In this document: one piece after another, positions 51,292-59,141 of the stretch
Layout of the letters: every line of letters starts with the position of its first letter
Numbering within the stretch: position 1 is the first letter of the stretch
Assembly: GCA_934700385.1 (NCBI GenBank)
Contig: CAKUXO010000004.1
Span: 1 to 64,000 of the forward strand
DNA from: an uncultured Candidatus Melainabacteria bacterium
Lineage (GTDB): Bacteria > Cyanobacteriota > Vampirovibrionia > Gastranaerophilales > Gastranaerophilaceae
DNA: 64,000 nucleotides
Reading direction: 5' to 3'
Notes under the pieces: model-generated
The model's database searches: none
What the model was told of the DNA's origin: nothing
What the model saw: only the letters and a program-made list of their open reading frames with translations
Position numbers and translations under genes: made by a program

Positions 51292-51948
51292 TTAAACATC
51301 TTTTAAGGCTTTTTTAAATCCATCTTCAAGAGCTTCGATTATTTGTCTTGTAGATAAATTTTTGTTTATTTCATTAAGAGTGATAATGTTTTCTTTTTCA
51401 ACTTTTTGAGAAAATATTTTCTCAATTAAATCAAAATCAAGGGTATATGGAATTGAGCCGTGTTGCAAAAGATAGCCGTTTTTTCTATATTGAGCTGAAC
51501 CTATAAACTTTTTTCCTTTATAAGATACATCAGCGCCTGATGAAATAGACATACAATAAGAAAGATTTTTGTGTTCATTTTTAGAAAATTCAAGTTCTAT
51601 ATCAAGGTTTTTAAAACCCTCAATTAATCCAAGAGAAATTGCCTTATAACTTTCTATAACGCTTTGGTTAAAAATGGGTGAAACAAAGCAATAAGTTAAT
51701 TCTCTATCATGTAACAACGCCCTTCCGCCACTTGGGCGCTTAACAACATCAATATCATCCACTTTGTAACAATTTTCTTTTTGATTTCTTCCTAAAGAAA
51801 CGCATTTTGGATACCATTGATAAAATCTTACAAGCGCATAATCTATCTTGTTTTCAATTGCAAAATCAAGCATTTTTAAGTCATATTCCATGTTAAATTT
51901 ACCATCATTTACAATGTTACAATTATCTTTTATAAAATTGACATTCAT
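51292..51948 (-). CDS. lipM: Octanoyl/lipoyl transferase (LipM-like)
   Basis: A 218-residue LplA/LipM/BirA-superfamily protein. R-P-S-G-G-R-A-L-L-H-D (about 71-81), catalytic Cys132 followed by S-Y-K-G-K-K-F-I-G-S-A-Q-Y-R and L-Q-H-G-S-I fit LipM, which moves octanoate from ACP to GcvH or E2 domains. Start chosen at ATG 51948: TATGAT lies 7 nt upstream, while the longer frame uses a TTG inside the divergent gene. No SD. The lipoate ligase alternative (LplA) is less likely, since the Cys is conserved. Confidence 0.85.
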   Translation of the reverse strand: MNVNFIKDNCNIVNDGKFNMEYDLKMLDFAIENKIDYALVRFYQWYPKCVSLGRNQKENCYKVDDIDVVKRPSGGRALLHDRELTYCFVSPIFNQSVIESYKAISLGLIEGFKNLDIELEFSKNEHKNLSYCMSISSGADVSYKGKKFIGSAQYRKNGYLLQHGSIPYTLDFDLIEKIFSQKVEKENIITLNEINKNLSTRQIIEALEDGFKKALKDV

Positions 51949-51955
51949 AAAATTA

Positions 51956-51972
51956 ATCATATCATATATAGT
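51956..51972. promoter_or_regulatory. Overlapping divergent -10 elements, lipM and 51979 gene
   Basis: Minus strand TATGAT (51956-51961), 7 nt before the lipM ATG; plus strand TATAGT (51967-51972), 6 nt before the ATG at 51979. The two start codons are only about 30 nt apart, so the promoters must compete. Confidence 0.5.
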
Positions 51973-51978
51973 ATGAGG

Positions 51979-52248
51979 ATGATACAAAAACTAAAATTAT
52001 TTGAAAAAATGGTTGTCTTTTTAAGATGGGCAACCGATGCTGAGTTTGGCAAAATCTTATATGTTGGTGAAGATTTTGTTGAATTTTTAGTATTAAACCC
52101 AGATACTATGGAATATGGGGACAAAATTTTAATTAATTCGCAACTTATTCTTGAAGTTATGGTTTCAGGTTATGAAATTTCTCGCCTAATTGCTGAAATT
52201 TCTGCTCGAGTTGGTTCAAATTCTGACATTAACGACATTTCATTATAA
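51979..52248 (+). CDS. Small conserved-looking protein (89 aa), SH3-like beta fold
   Basis: Encodes 89 residues: a helical start (M-I-Q-K-L-K-L-F-E-K), then strand-rich G-K-I-L-Y-V-G-E-D-F-V-E-F-L-V-L and Y-G-D-K-I-L-I-N-S, resembling a small Sm/SH3-type barrel, and a helical end. I start at 51979 rather than the ATG at 51973, because TATAGT is then exactly 6 nt upstream. The family is not recognised; the barrel idea is inference. Confidence 0.6.
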   Translation: MIQKLKLFEKMVVFLRWATDAEFGKILYVGEDFVEFLVLNPDTMEYGDKILINSQLILEVMVSGYEISRLIAEISARVGSNSDINDISL

Positions 52249-52250
52249 GA

Positions 52251-52877
52251 TTAATTTTTTAAATCAGGAATTTTTAAATTAACGCAAAATAAATCTTGAG
52301 TTTTGTTGAACTTAAAATCGATTTTTGAAATTTTTGCTAAATTGTGACAAAAACCAAGTCCCATTTTGAAATTACAGCTAATTTCATCATAGAAATTTTT
52401 AAATTCAAGACAAATTGAGTTGGATTTTTTATAAATTTCAACGCTGCAAGGTTTATTGTTTGAAGCATGAAGTGCGATATTAGAAATAATGTTTCCTATA
52501 ATACTTGAAACAAAAATTTCAATGTTATTAATAACGCAAGGGTTTTCATCTAAAATCATATCAATATTTATTTTTTTATTGATAAACAAATTCTTGTTAT
52601 CTTCAATTTTTTTATTGACGATTTTTTTAATATCACATTTTGAGATTTTTCTTTCAAATTTTCCCGTTTTAAAATTGTAAATTATTAAGAAATTATCGAT
52701 ATATTCAATGATATCTAAAACCGTTTCAAAAACATCTTTATTAAGCTCATTATCAATTTTATTTGATAAACCCATTTTAATGCTGAATAATGGGCTCTTG
52801 ATGTCATGCAGAATGTTTGCTATTATTTTTTCATTGTTATATGAAATGGTGTCCGATTTGTTTAAAATTTTTTCCAT
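52251..52877 (-). CDS. Small soluble histidine-kinase-like protein
   Basis: Encodes 208 residues with H24-D-I-K-S-P-L as a HisKA motif, a dimerisation helix pair and a HATPase-like domain whose N box (N-I-I-S-N-I-A-L-H-A) and G box (M-G-L-G-F-C) are weakened. No sensor or membrane segment. It is divergent from the NarL-type regulator at 53037 and probably its kinase or an anti-kinase. Start ATG 52877: TATTTT 6 nt upstream; the longer frame begins with a TTG and adds five residues that would overlap that -10. Confidence 0.7.
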   Translation of the reverse strand: MEKILNKSDTISYNNEKIIANILHDIKSPLFSIKMGLSNKIDNELNKDVFETVLDIIEYIDNFLIIYNFKTGKFERKISKCDIKKIVNKKIEDNKNLFINKKINIDMILDENPCVINNIEIFVSSIIGNIISNIALHASNNKPCSVEIYKKSNSICLEFKNFYDEISCNFKMGLGFCHNLAKISKIDFKFNKTQDLFCVNLKIPDLKN

Positions 52878-52883
52878 AAATTT

Positions 52884-52889
52884 AAAATA
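52884..52889 (-). promoter_or_regulatory. -10 of the 52251 kinase gene, leaderless type
   Basis: TATTTT on the minus strand, 6 nt before the ATG at 52877. Confidence 0.4.
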
Positions 52890-52936
52890 CAATTTTTTAA
52901 AAAAGATTTTAATTGCTCGATTGATTTATTAAAATA

Positions 52937-52952
52937 TTAGCCAAGTGGCTAA
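52937..52952. promoter_or_regulatory. Palindromic operator candidate, kinase/regulator intergenic
   Basis: ttagcca-ag-tggctaa: 7-bp perfect arms, partly extended by flanking A/T, in the 159-nt space between a divergent kinase and NarL-type regulator. No T-run follows, so it is more like a dimer binding site than a terminator. The regulator itself is the natural candidate to bind. Confidence 0.55.
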
Positions 52953-53036
52953 TTTTAATTAAATAATTAGGGTTATAAGATTGTACTATAAAATTTAAGC
53001 TTAAAGTTTTAATTTATTAGGAGAAAGGATTGGATT

Positions 53037-53735
53037 ATGGCACAACAAACTATGAGGAAAGCTGCTTTTGATGATATCAAAGTAGTAATTGTGGAAGACT
53101 ATAAGCTGACTCGAGTTGGACTAAGATATGCTCTTAATGATATGGAAAACGTAAGCGTAGTTGGAGAAGCTGAAAGCGCAGAATCAGGTTTAGATTTAAT
53201 TGAAGAAAATCAACCTGATGTTGTTTTAATGGATTTAGGACTCCCCGGCATGAATGGACTTGAAGCCACAATGCAAATTCCTAAGGTTGCGCCTAAATCT
53301 AAAGTTGTTATTTTAACATCTCACGACAGGGAAGAAGAAGTTGTTGCTTCTTTTGGTGCGGGTGCTTGTGGATATTGCTTAAAAGATATCGACACAAAAA
53401 CTTTATCAAATGTTGTTAAAAGTGCGGCAAAAGGTGCTTGTTGGATTGATGAAAAAGTTGCACCATTAGCACTTAAAAACTTTCCCAAGCCTGAAAGTCT
53501 TGAAATATTAGGCAGAACGCAATCTGTTGATCAAAAAACAAAATTAACAGATAGAGAAGAAGAAGTTTTAAAACTTTTGGTTCAAGGTAAATCAAATACG
53601 CAAATTGCTGAAAACTTAATTGTTTCTGTTCATACTGCAAAAGCGCATGTTTGTTCAATTTTACAAAAATTATGCGTGGATGATAGAGTTCAAGCGGCAG
53701 TTAAAGCAATTAAAGAAGGTCTTGTTTCGGTTTAA
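53037..53735 (+). CDS. NarL/FixJ-type response regulator
   Basis: A 232-residue regulator with an N-terminal receiver (about 14-130; phospho-acceptor Asp66 in V-L-M-D-L-G-L-P-G, T-S of V-I-L-T-S-H, K of C-L-K-D) and a C-terminal LuxR-type helix-turn-helix (about 165-230; L-T-D-R-E-E-E-V-L-K-L-L, V-S-V-H-T-A-K-A-H-V). All receiver residues are intact. AGGAGAAAGGA precedes the ATG. Followed by a terminator; divergent from its likely kinase. Confidence 0.95.
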   Translation: MAQQTMRKAAFDDIKVVIVEDYKLTRVGLRYALNDMENVSVVGEAESAESGLDLIEENQPDVVLMDLGLPGMNGLEATMQIPKVAPKSKVVILTSHDREEEVVASFGAGACGYCLKDIDTKTLSNVVKSAAKGACWIDEKVAPLALKNFPKPESLEILGRTQSVDQKTKLTDREEEVLKLLVQGKSNTQIAENLIVSVHTAKAHVCSILQKLCVDDRVQAAVKAIKEGLVSV

Positions 53736-53758
53736 ATTAAATCGGTTATATAATGTGA

Positions 53759-53788
53759 TAAAAGCAGATAGAAAATATCTGCTTTTTT
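53759..53788 (+). terminator. Terminator after the NarL-type regulator
   Basis: 10-bp stem aaagcagata/tatctgcttt, 5-nt loop, T-run. Confidence 0.9.
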
Positions 53789-53798
53789 GTTTTCGTAT

Positions 53799-53804
53799 TA
53801 AAAT
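53799..53804 (+). promoter_or_regulatory. -10 of the DUF486 gene, leaderless type
   Basis: TAAAAT, 6 nt (GAAAAT) before the ATG at 53811; lies just past the terminator. Confidence 0.45.
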
Positions 53805-53810
53805 GAAAAT

Positions 53811-54149
53811 ATGATAAAATATATAACTCCGATAGTTCTATTAATAATTTCAAATGTTTTTATGACTTTTGCTTGGTATGGACATTTGAAATTTAAAAGT
53901 TCATTTCTTTTTGGGATTATTTTAGTTTCTTGGCTAATTGCATTTTTTGAATATTGCTTTCAAGTTCCTGCAAATAGGCTTGGAATTGAGGTTTATAACG
54001 TTGTTCAATTAAAAACAATTCAAGAAGTTATTACCCTTGTTGTTTTTAGTTTGTTTTCAATTTTATATTTAAAAGAGCAATTCAGATGGAATTATCTAAT
54101 CGGTTTTTTATTTATTGTTTTAGCGGTTTATTTTATTTTTAAAAAATAG
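53811..54149 (+). CDS. DUF486 / DMT-family small membrane protein
   Basis: A 112-residue, four-helix protein with the family signatures N-V-F-M-T-F-A-W-Y-G-H-L-K, A-F-F-E-Y-C-F-Q-V-P-A-N-R-L-G and Q-L-K-T-I-Q-E-V-I-T-L. It resembles half a drug/metabolite transporter and may work as a dimer; the substrate is unknown. A TAAAAT sits 6 nt before the ATG. The MFS gene follows 8 nt later with its own SD. Confidence 0.9.
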   Translation: MIKYITPIVLLIISNVFMTFAWYGHLKFKSSFLFGIILVSWLIAFFEYCFQVPANRLGIEVYNVVQLKTIQEVITLVVFSLFSILYLKEQFRWNYLIGFLFIVLAVYFIFKK

Positions 54150-54157
54150 AGGAAAGT

Positions 54158-55396
54158 ATGAATCTTCATAATAAACATTTTTTTAGATTAGCTCTTATTT
54201 TAATTGCAACTGTGTTTTATTTTTTAGCTAATATCCATAGAGCAGGTATCCCAGGGGCAATTTTTGATATTTTACAGGGGGATTTTAAATCAGGCGCTTG
54301 CGCTATAACATTTTTAGGCGCAATTTTTTGTTATACTTATGCTTTTGTTCAATTAATCGTTGGGCTTTTAGTAGATAAAATCGGTGGTTTTAGAGTAATT
54401 GCTGCAGGAAGCGTCCTTTTTGCAATAGGGGCGATGTTATTTCCTTTTTCATCTAATTTAATATTATTATATCTTTCAAGGATTTTTGTGGGCTTTGCGG
54501 CTGCAACTTTTTATTTAAGTACAGTTAGAGAAGTTAAAAAATATGCTAAAGATTCTAATTTTTCTTTAGCTGTTTCATATATTCTGTTTTTTGGCTATAG
54601 CGGCGGAATAATCGCCAATGCGCCTTTGGTTTTATGCGTTAATAATCTTGGTTGGAGAAATGTTTTTTCTTTCATAGGTTTCTTTACTTTGGTTTTATCT
54701 ATTCTATATTTAATTATTCTTGCCTTGTTTCGTCCTGTGCATATTGAAAAAGAAACAAAATTCTCTCTTTCACCATTCAAAGAAATTTTATCTAACAAAA
54801 AGAACATAACTTTATATATTTTTGGGGGCGTGAATTATGGGCTTTATTATGTTTTACAAAGCGTAATCGGAAAGAAATTCTTACAAGATTTTTGTAATTT
54901 TGATATTAATAAAGCGGCTGTTATTTTATCTATAATGGCTTTAATTTGTGCATGCGCTGGAACAATTACCGCTTTTATTTCTAAATGTATGAATAACAAA
55001 AGAGCGCCTATTTTTAAATTGGTTTCAGTTTTATCGTTTATTTCTTTTTTAACCGTTTTTTTATGTTTAGCTTTTGATTTTCATACAAAATTAATCGCTT
55101 TTGTGTTTTTAATTCCTGCTTTTATAGGCAGTATTTCACCACTTTTAATTTTATCAATTCATTTAATAAATCGATATGAAATTTGTGCAACTGCGGTTTC
55201 AATTCAAAATTTTGGCTTCTTTATGACAGTTGGAATTTTAGGAACGTTATGCGGTGCATTAATGAACGTTTTTAAACCAAATGAAATAAATGGGGTTTTG
55301 ATTTATGGAAATCAATCTTATATGCTTGTTTTCGGATTATTTTTACTTTTAAGCATAGTAGAAATGTTTTTTGCATTTAAAATTGAAGATAAATAA
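54158..55396 (+). CDS. Major facilitator superfamily transporter
   Basis: Encodes 412 residues with 12 hydrophobic segments in two halves. The loop 2-3 signature G-L-L-V-D-K-I-G-G-F-R and the R-I-F-V-G-F-A-A-A helix place it in MFS. Substrate not predictable; the overall pattern (N-terminal Y-F-L-A-N-I-H-R-A) resembles sugar-phosphate or nitrate-type porters more than drug pumps, but this is weak. GGAAAGT SD; cotranscribed with the DUF486 gene. Confidence 0.85.
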   Translation: MNLHNKHFFRLALILIATVFYFLANIHRAGIPGAIFDILQGDFKSGACAITFLGAIFCYTYAFVQLIVGLLVDKIGGFRVIAAGSVLFAIGAMLFPFSSNLILLYLSRIFVGFAAATFYLSTVREVKKYAKDSNFSLAVSYILFFGYSGGIIANAPLVLCVNNLGWRNVFSFIGFFTLVLSILYLIILALFRPVHIEKETKFSLSPFKEILSNKKNITLYIFGGVNYGLYYVLQSVIGKKFLQDFCNFDINKAAVILSIMALICACAGTITAFISKCMNNKRAPIFKLVSVLSFISFLTVFLCLAFDFHTKLIAFVFLIPAFIGSISPLLILSIHLINRYEICATAVSIQNFGFFMTVGILGTLCGALMNVFKPNEINGVLIYGNQSYMLVFGLFLLLSIVEMFFAFKIEDK

Positions 55397-55487
55397 AATT
55401 TAACTACCCATAAAAACCTATATTTGAATTATTGTTTTTAATTATCATCAAAAGTAAAATAATAATAAGTAGAAAAAAGGTGTTAAA

Positions 55488-56726
55488 ATGTATCATGATA
55501 AAGTATTAGCAATGGTTTTAGCAGGCGGACAAGGTAAAAGACTTTACCCTTTAACAAAAGATAGAGCAAAACCTGCGGTGCCATTTGGCGGAAGATATAG
55601 AATTATCGATTTTGTTTTAAATAATTTTGTTAATTCAGGCTTTCATAAAATCAAAGTTTTAACACAATATAAATCAGACTCTTTAAATAAACACATTTCA
55701 AGAGGCTGGAATTTATGTTCTTCAATTGATCAATATGTTGACCTTGTACCGGCACAAATGAGAACAGATGGAAACTGGTATAAAGGTACAGCGGACGCTA
55801 TTTTTCAAAACATTAATCAAATAACAGATGAGAGCTTTTCTCATGTTTGCGTTTTTGGTGGCGATCATATCTATAAAATGGATATTCGCCAAATGTTAAA
55901 TTATCACATTGAAAAACAGGCTGATTTAACAATTTCTGCTATCGCTATTCCAATTGAATTAGCGGGTGAATATGGAATTATTGAAGTAGATGACAATTGG
56001 CGCTTACAAAATTTCATTGAAAAACCAAAAACAACACCAAAACACATTCCAAATGACCCTACAAAATGCTTGGCTTCAATGGGAAATTACATTTTTCAAC
56101 CTGATAAATTGGTTGAAGAATTAAAAAAAGATTCAGTTGATGAAAATTCATCTCATGACTTTGGAAAAAATATCATTCCAAATATGCTAAATAACGGTTC
56201 AAAAGTTTATATTTATAACTTTTCAAATAATGAATTTGATGGTATGACGGCTGCCGAAAAAGGCTATTGGAAAGATGTTGGAAACGTTGATAGCTATTGG
56301 CAAGCAAATATGGATTTATTAGCCTATGCGCCAGAATTAAACTTATATAGCCCCGATTGGCCCTTAAGAACATTTAACTATAACTTTCCACCTGCAAAAT
56401 TTATCTGGGATGAAGATGAAAGGGTTGGTGTAGCTAAAAATTCTTTAGTTTCAGAGGGCTGCATTATTTCAGGCGGTATGATTTCAGGCTGCGTTTTATC
56501 TCCAAAAGTTAGAATTAACAGTTATTCAAGCGTTTGCGATTCAATTTTAATGGAAAACGTTACAATTGGGCGCCATTCACAAATTAATCGTGCAATTATT
56601 GATAAAAATGTTGAAATTCCACCATACACAGAAATCGGCTTTAATAAAGAAGACGATTTAAGACGTGGATTTTATGTTTCTCAAGGCGGTATAACAATCG
56701 TTCCAAAAGGCGCTATTGTTGATTAA
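55488..56726 (+). CDS. glgC: Glucose-1-phosphate adenylyltransferase
   Basis: Makes ADP-glucose, the glycogen precursor used by GlgA. 412 residues: N-terminal nucleotidyltransferase with V-L-A-G-G-Q-G-K-R-L-Y-P-L-T (about 10-23), K-P-A-V-P-F-G-G and F-G-G-D-H-I-Y-K-M-D, F-I-E-K-P; the C-terminal left-handed helix has hexapeptide turns (I-S-G-G-M-I-S-G-C-V, I-G-R-H-S-Q-I-N-R). Allosteric residues cannot be judged. AAAGGTG SD. Its 3' end overlaps the convergent PNP gene by 4 nt. Confidence 0.95.
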   Translation: MYHDKVLAMVLAGGQGKRLYPLTKDRAKPAVPFGGRYRIIDFVLNNFVNSGFHKIKVLTQYKSDSLNKHISRGWNLCSSIDQYVDLVPAQMRTDGNWYKGTADAIFQNINQITDESFSHVCVFGGDHIYKMDIRQMLNYHIEKQADLTISAIAIPIELAGEYGIIEVDDNWRLQNFIEKPKTTPKHIPNDPTKCLASMGNYIFQPDKLVEELKKDSVDENSSHDFGKNIIPNMLNNGSKVYIYNFSNNEFDGMTAAEKGYWKDVGNVDSYWQANMDLLAYAPELNLYSPDWPLRTFNYNFPPAKFIWDEDERVGVAKNSLVSEGCIISGGMISGCVLSPKVRINSYSSVCDSILMENVTIGRHSQINRAIIDKNVEIPPYTEIGFNKEDDLRRGFYVSQGGITIVPKGAIVD

Positions 56727-57532
56727 AGGCTTGAAATAATATTTTTAATTAAAGAAGAAAGTTTTATTCCTGCAGTTTTTCCGATTTGGATAACTTCTTC
56801 GTGGTTAGGGATATCATCAGTGACACCTGTTGCAAAGTTTGTAATTAAACTAAAAGCTAAAGTATTCATTTTAAGATAACTTGCCACAATTGCCTCTGGT
56901 GCGGTGCTCATTCCAATGGCATCTGCGCCAAGAAGCCTAAAGGCTTTTACTTCTGCTTTTGTTTCGTAACTTGGACCTGTTGTTGCAAGGTAAACACCCT
57001 CTTTTAAATCAATGTTTAATTTTTGAGCGCAATTTTTTGCTAAAATTTGAAGTTTTTTAGTGTAACAATCGCTCATAGAGGGAAATCTTTCTCCAAGAGT
57101 GTCATCATTTTTGCCAATTAAAGGGTTGTTTCCCATAAAATTAATGTGGTCATTAATAAGCATAATATCGCCAATAGCAAGGTTTTTAGATGAAGAACCT
57201 GCGGCATTAGTCAAAATAAGGGTTTCAACCCCAAGTTTTTTAAAAACTTTAACAGGAAAAGTTGCCACTTGAAGTGAATTTCCCTCGTAATAGTGAAATC
57301 TTCCTTGCATAATAACGCAAGATTTTCCCTCAATTTCACAAAATAATAATTCGCCTTTGTGTCCTTTAACATTAGATGAGCCGAAATTGGGGATATCTGT
57401 ATATTTTAAAACTTTACCACTTAAATCATCACAAAAACAACCTAACCCTGAACCTAGAACTATTGCTATTTTAGGGTTTTGGTTGTTTGTTTGTGATTTT
57501 ATAAAATCTGTAGTTTCTTTTAATTTATCCAT
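56723..57532 (-). CDS. Purine-nucleoside phosphorylase
   Basis: A 269-residue trimeric-type PNP that splits inosine, guanosine or their deoxy forms with phosphate. Marks: V-L-G-S-G-L-G-C-F, F-H-Y-Y-E-G, T-N-A-A-G-S-S, T-G-P-S-Y-E-T-K-A-E and G-M-S-T-A-P-E-A-I-V, ending in T-N-F-A-T-G. The Glu and Asn that read the base are present (Y-E-T; T-N). An S-methyl-5'-thioadenosine phosphorylase is less likely by motif. SD not visible. Confidence 0.9.
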   Translation of the reverse strand: MDKLKETTDFIKSQTNNQNPKIAIVLGSGLGCFCDDLSGKVLKYTDIPNFGSSNVKGHKGELLFCEIEGKSCVIMQGRFHYYEGNSLQVATFPVKVFKKLGVETLILTNAAGSSSKNLAIGDIMLINDHINFMGNNPLIGKNDDTLGERFPSMSDCYTKKLQILAKNCAQKLNIDLKEGVYLATTGPSYETKAEVKAFRLLGADAIGMSTAPEAIVASYLKMNTLAFSLITNFATGVTDDIPNHEEVIQIGKTAGIKLSSLIKNIISSL

Positions 57533-57556
57533 AAAATGGAATTAAAACCTGTATTA

Positions 57557-57802
57557 TTATCCTACAAGCCCATCATCATCTGATTCAGAGGCTTTTACCA
57601 TAATTGCATGTTGAACGGGTTTTTCTTTTTTAACGTTAGAATCAAAAGGAACTTCAATATCAAAACCGAAGTCATCTCTTGTTTTTTTAGTTTGAGATTC
57701 ATCAACAAGTTTTTTTGCAAGTTCGATTAATTCATACACTAATTGATATCTGTTGGGCGATTTTTCGTTTAAATCCCAAGCTGTTTTGGTAATTTGATTC
57801 AT
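57557..57802 (-). CDS. rpoZ: RNA polymerase omega subunit
   Basis: An 81-residue protein with the omega core S-P-N-R-Y-Q-L-V-Y-E-L-I-E-L-A-K-K-L (about 15-32) and K-P-V-Q-H-A-I-M near the C-terminus, matching the R-x-x-L-V...A...R/K and K-P-V-x-x-A-I pattern. The middle is Lys/Asp-rich, as in cyanobacterial omega proteins. It helps assemble the beta-prime subunit. A TAGGAG SD is well placed. It is only about 80 residues, so the call rests on two short motifs. Confidence 0.7.
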   Translation of the reverse strand: MNQITKTAWDLNEKSPNRYQLVYELIELAKKLVDESQTKKTRDDFGFDIEVPFDSNVKKEKPVQHAIMVKASESDDDGLVG

Positions 57803-57862
57803 TTTAATCTCCTAATACTTTAATCTTACAATGACAAAAAAATAATTGCAACATGCCAAAAA

Positions 57863-58387
57863 TTATTCTTCGTATTTGTAAAACATTTCTTCGCTATGGC
57901 GTCTGTATTGCTCATATTTATCAGGATTTAAAAGCCTTAAAAACCCATCAATTAGCCCGACATCATCCTTTTGCCTAATAGGAAGTGAGTCATTTCTCAT
58001 TCTTTTAGCGTTTCTTTTAGAGCTAATTGAGCAAGGTAGCGCCATTCCTGTTAGCATTCTATTTGATGAAGCAATTGAAAGACGCCTGATTCTTTCTTCT
58101 TTTGGGGTGTATTCCCAAATTTTTCCAAAAAGTTCATATTCAAGATTTTTTAATCTTTCTTTATCGCTAAATTCTTCATAAGTTCTTGGAAAATGCCTTT
58201 TTTCAAGTATTTCAACGATTTTTAAATCTTTTTGTGAAAATTCAACTTCATAAGGCGATTTTGGTTTTGCGTTTAAAATATCTTCTTTTGTAATAATAAC
58301 CGTTTTTACAGGCTCAAAACCGCTTGAAAAAGGGAAAAATATAAACAAAAGAACTATAAAATAAATATATAATCTTAATTTTATCAT
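57863..58387 (-). CDS. Exported unknown protein with an E-x-x-L-F-G motif
   Basis: I start at ATG 58387 (174 aa), because GGGAG lies 5 nt upstream and the signal peptide (residues 1-23) follows at once. The mature part is strongly basic/acidic, with L-E-Y-E-L-F-G-K-I-W-E-Y-T-P-K-E-E-R-I-R-R-L-S (about 84-106), a unit that recurs in envelope proteins of Cyanobacteria-like lineages as L-E-x-x-x-F-G. A Cys sits in L-P-C-S-I. Function unknown. Confidence 0.65.
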   Translation of the reverse strand: MIKLRLYIYFIVLLFIFFPFSSGFEPVKTVIITKEDILNAKPKSPYEVEFSQKDLKIVEILEKRHFPRTYEEFSDKERLKNLEYELFGKIWEYTPKEERIRRLSIASSNRMLTGMALPCSISSKRNAKRMRNDSLPIRQKDDVGLIDGFLRLLNPDKYEQYRRHSEEMFYKYEE

Positions 58388-58568
58388 TTTACTCCCTAAG
58401 TCGCCTTTTGAATAAAATATCATTTTTTTTAAATTAAAAAATTCAAGTTATGACTAAGTCTTTGGGGATTATATTAATTTTTGTAAAAAAATATTTAAGA
58501 TTTATTTCGTAAGTATAAAGTATTTAAAAAATATGTCGTTTATTTGTGAGGATGACATAAAAAAGAAA

Positions 58569-59141
58569 ATGGTTATGAAACGTTTAATTTTAGTAATTTA
58601 CTTGGTATTATCTTTAATCTTTAGCATACAAGACACCTTTGCGGTTGATTATTCTAAGATTTCTACCAATCAAAAAATAGTAGCAGCGCTTAATTGCTTA
58701 GAAACAATAAATAGAAAAGATGTAATAGCGATTTTATATGGAAGAAATGCTACAAGAAAGCCTATTAGAGTTATGTTTAGAGATTTAGCAATTTATGGAT
58801 ATCAAGATTGTGAGGCTTTAACCCTAAAAACAAAAAATAATGGTTTAGTTATTTATATTAGTGCTGAACATCGTGGCGCAAGACCTGAAGCAATTGCTTG
58901 TTTAATAGCCCATGAATCTCAACATCATACATTTACAAACACAGGTGCTGAAGAATTAAGAGCTTGGATTTCAGAAACTCAAGCGTGGAATGAACTTGTA
59001 AAAAGAAATAAAGCACTTGCAACTTTAAATGAACCATTAGTTAAAAGAGAAAACTATATCGCAAAAATTAGAGCAAAAGGCGGTATTGGTGGAGTTCAAA
59101 AGCTAATTGCTTCTAACCCTGTTTATTCTGATTTGAAGTAG
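58569..59141 (+). CDS. Exported putative metallopeptidase (HESQHH motif)
   Basis: Signal peptide (about 1-24, ending T-F-A) and 166 mature residues. The centre has A-C-L-I-A-H-E-S-Q-H-H-T-F, an H-E-x-x-H zinc motif, with E-E-L-R-A-W-I-S-E-T downstream to offer a third ligand (Glu), as in gluzincins. Family not recognised; short for a protease. ATG 58569 or 58575 give nearly the same signal peptide; the frame extends to 58533 with an unlikely polar leader. Its last 29 nt overlap the convergent gene. Confidence 0.65.
   Translation: MVMKRLILVIYLVLSLIFSIQDTFAVDYSKISTNQKIVAALNCLETINRKDVIAILYGRNATRKPIRVMFRDLAIYGYQDCEALTLKTKNNGLVIYISAEHRGARPEAIACLIAHESQHHTFTNTGAEELRAWISETQAWNELVKRNKALATLNEPLVKRENYIAKIRAKGGIGGVQKLIASNPVYSDLK

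Noticed and set aside
51949..51987. TTG start of lipM inside the divergent gene
   Set aside because: The added residues do not match the family and the region contains both promoters.
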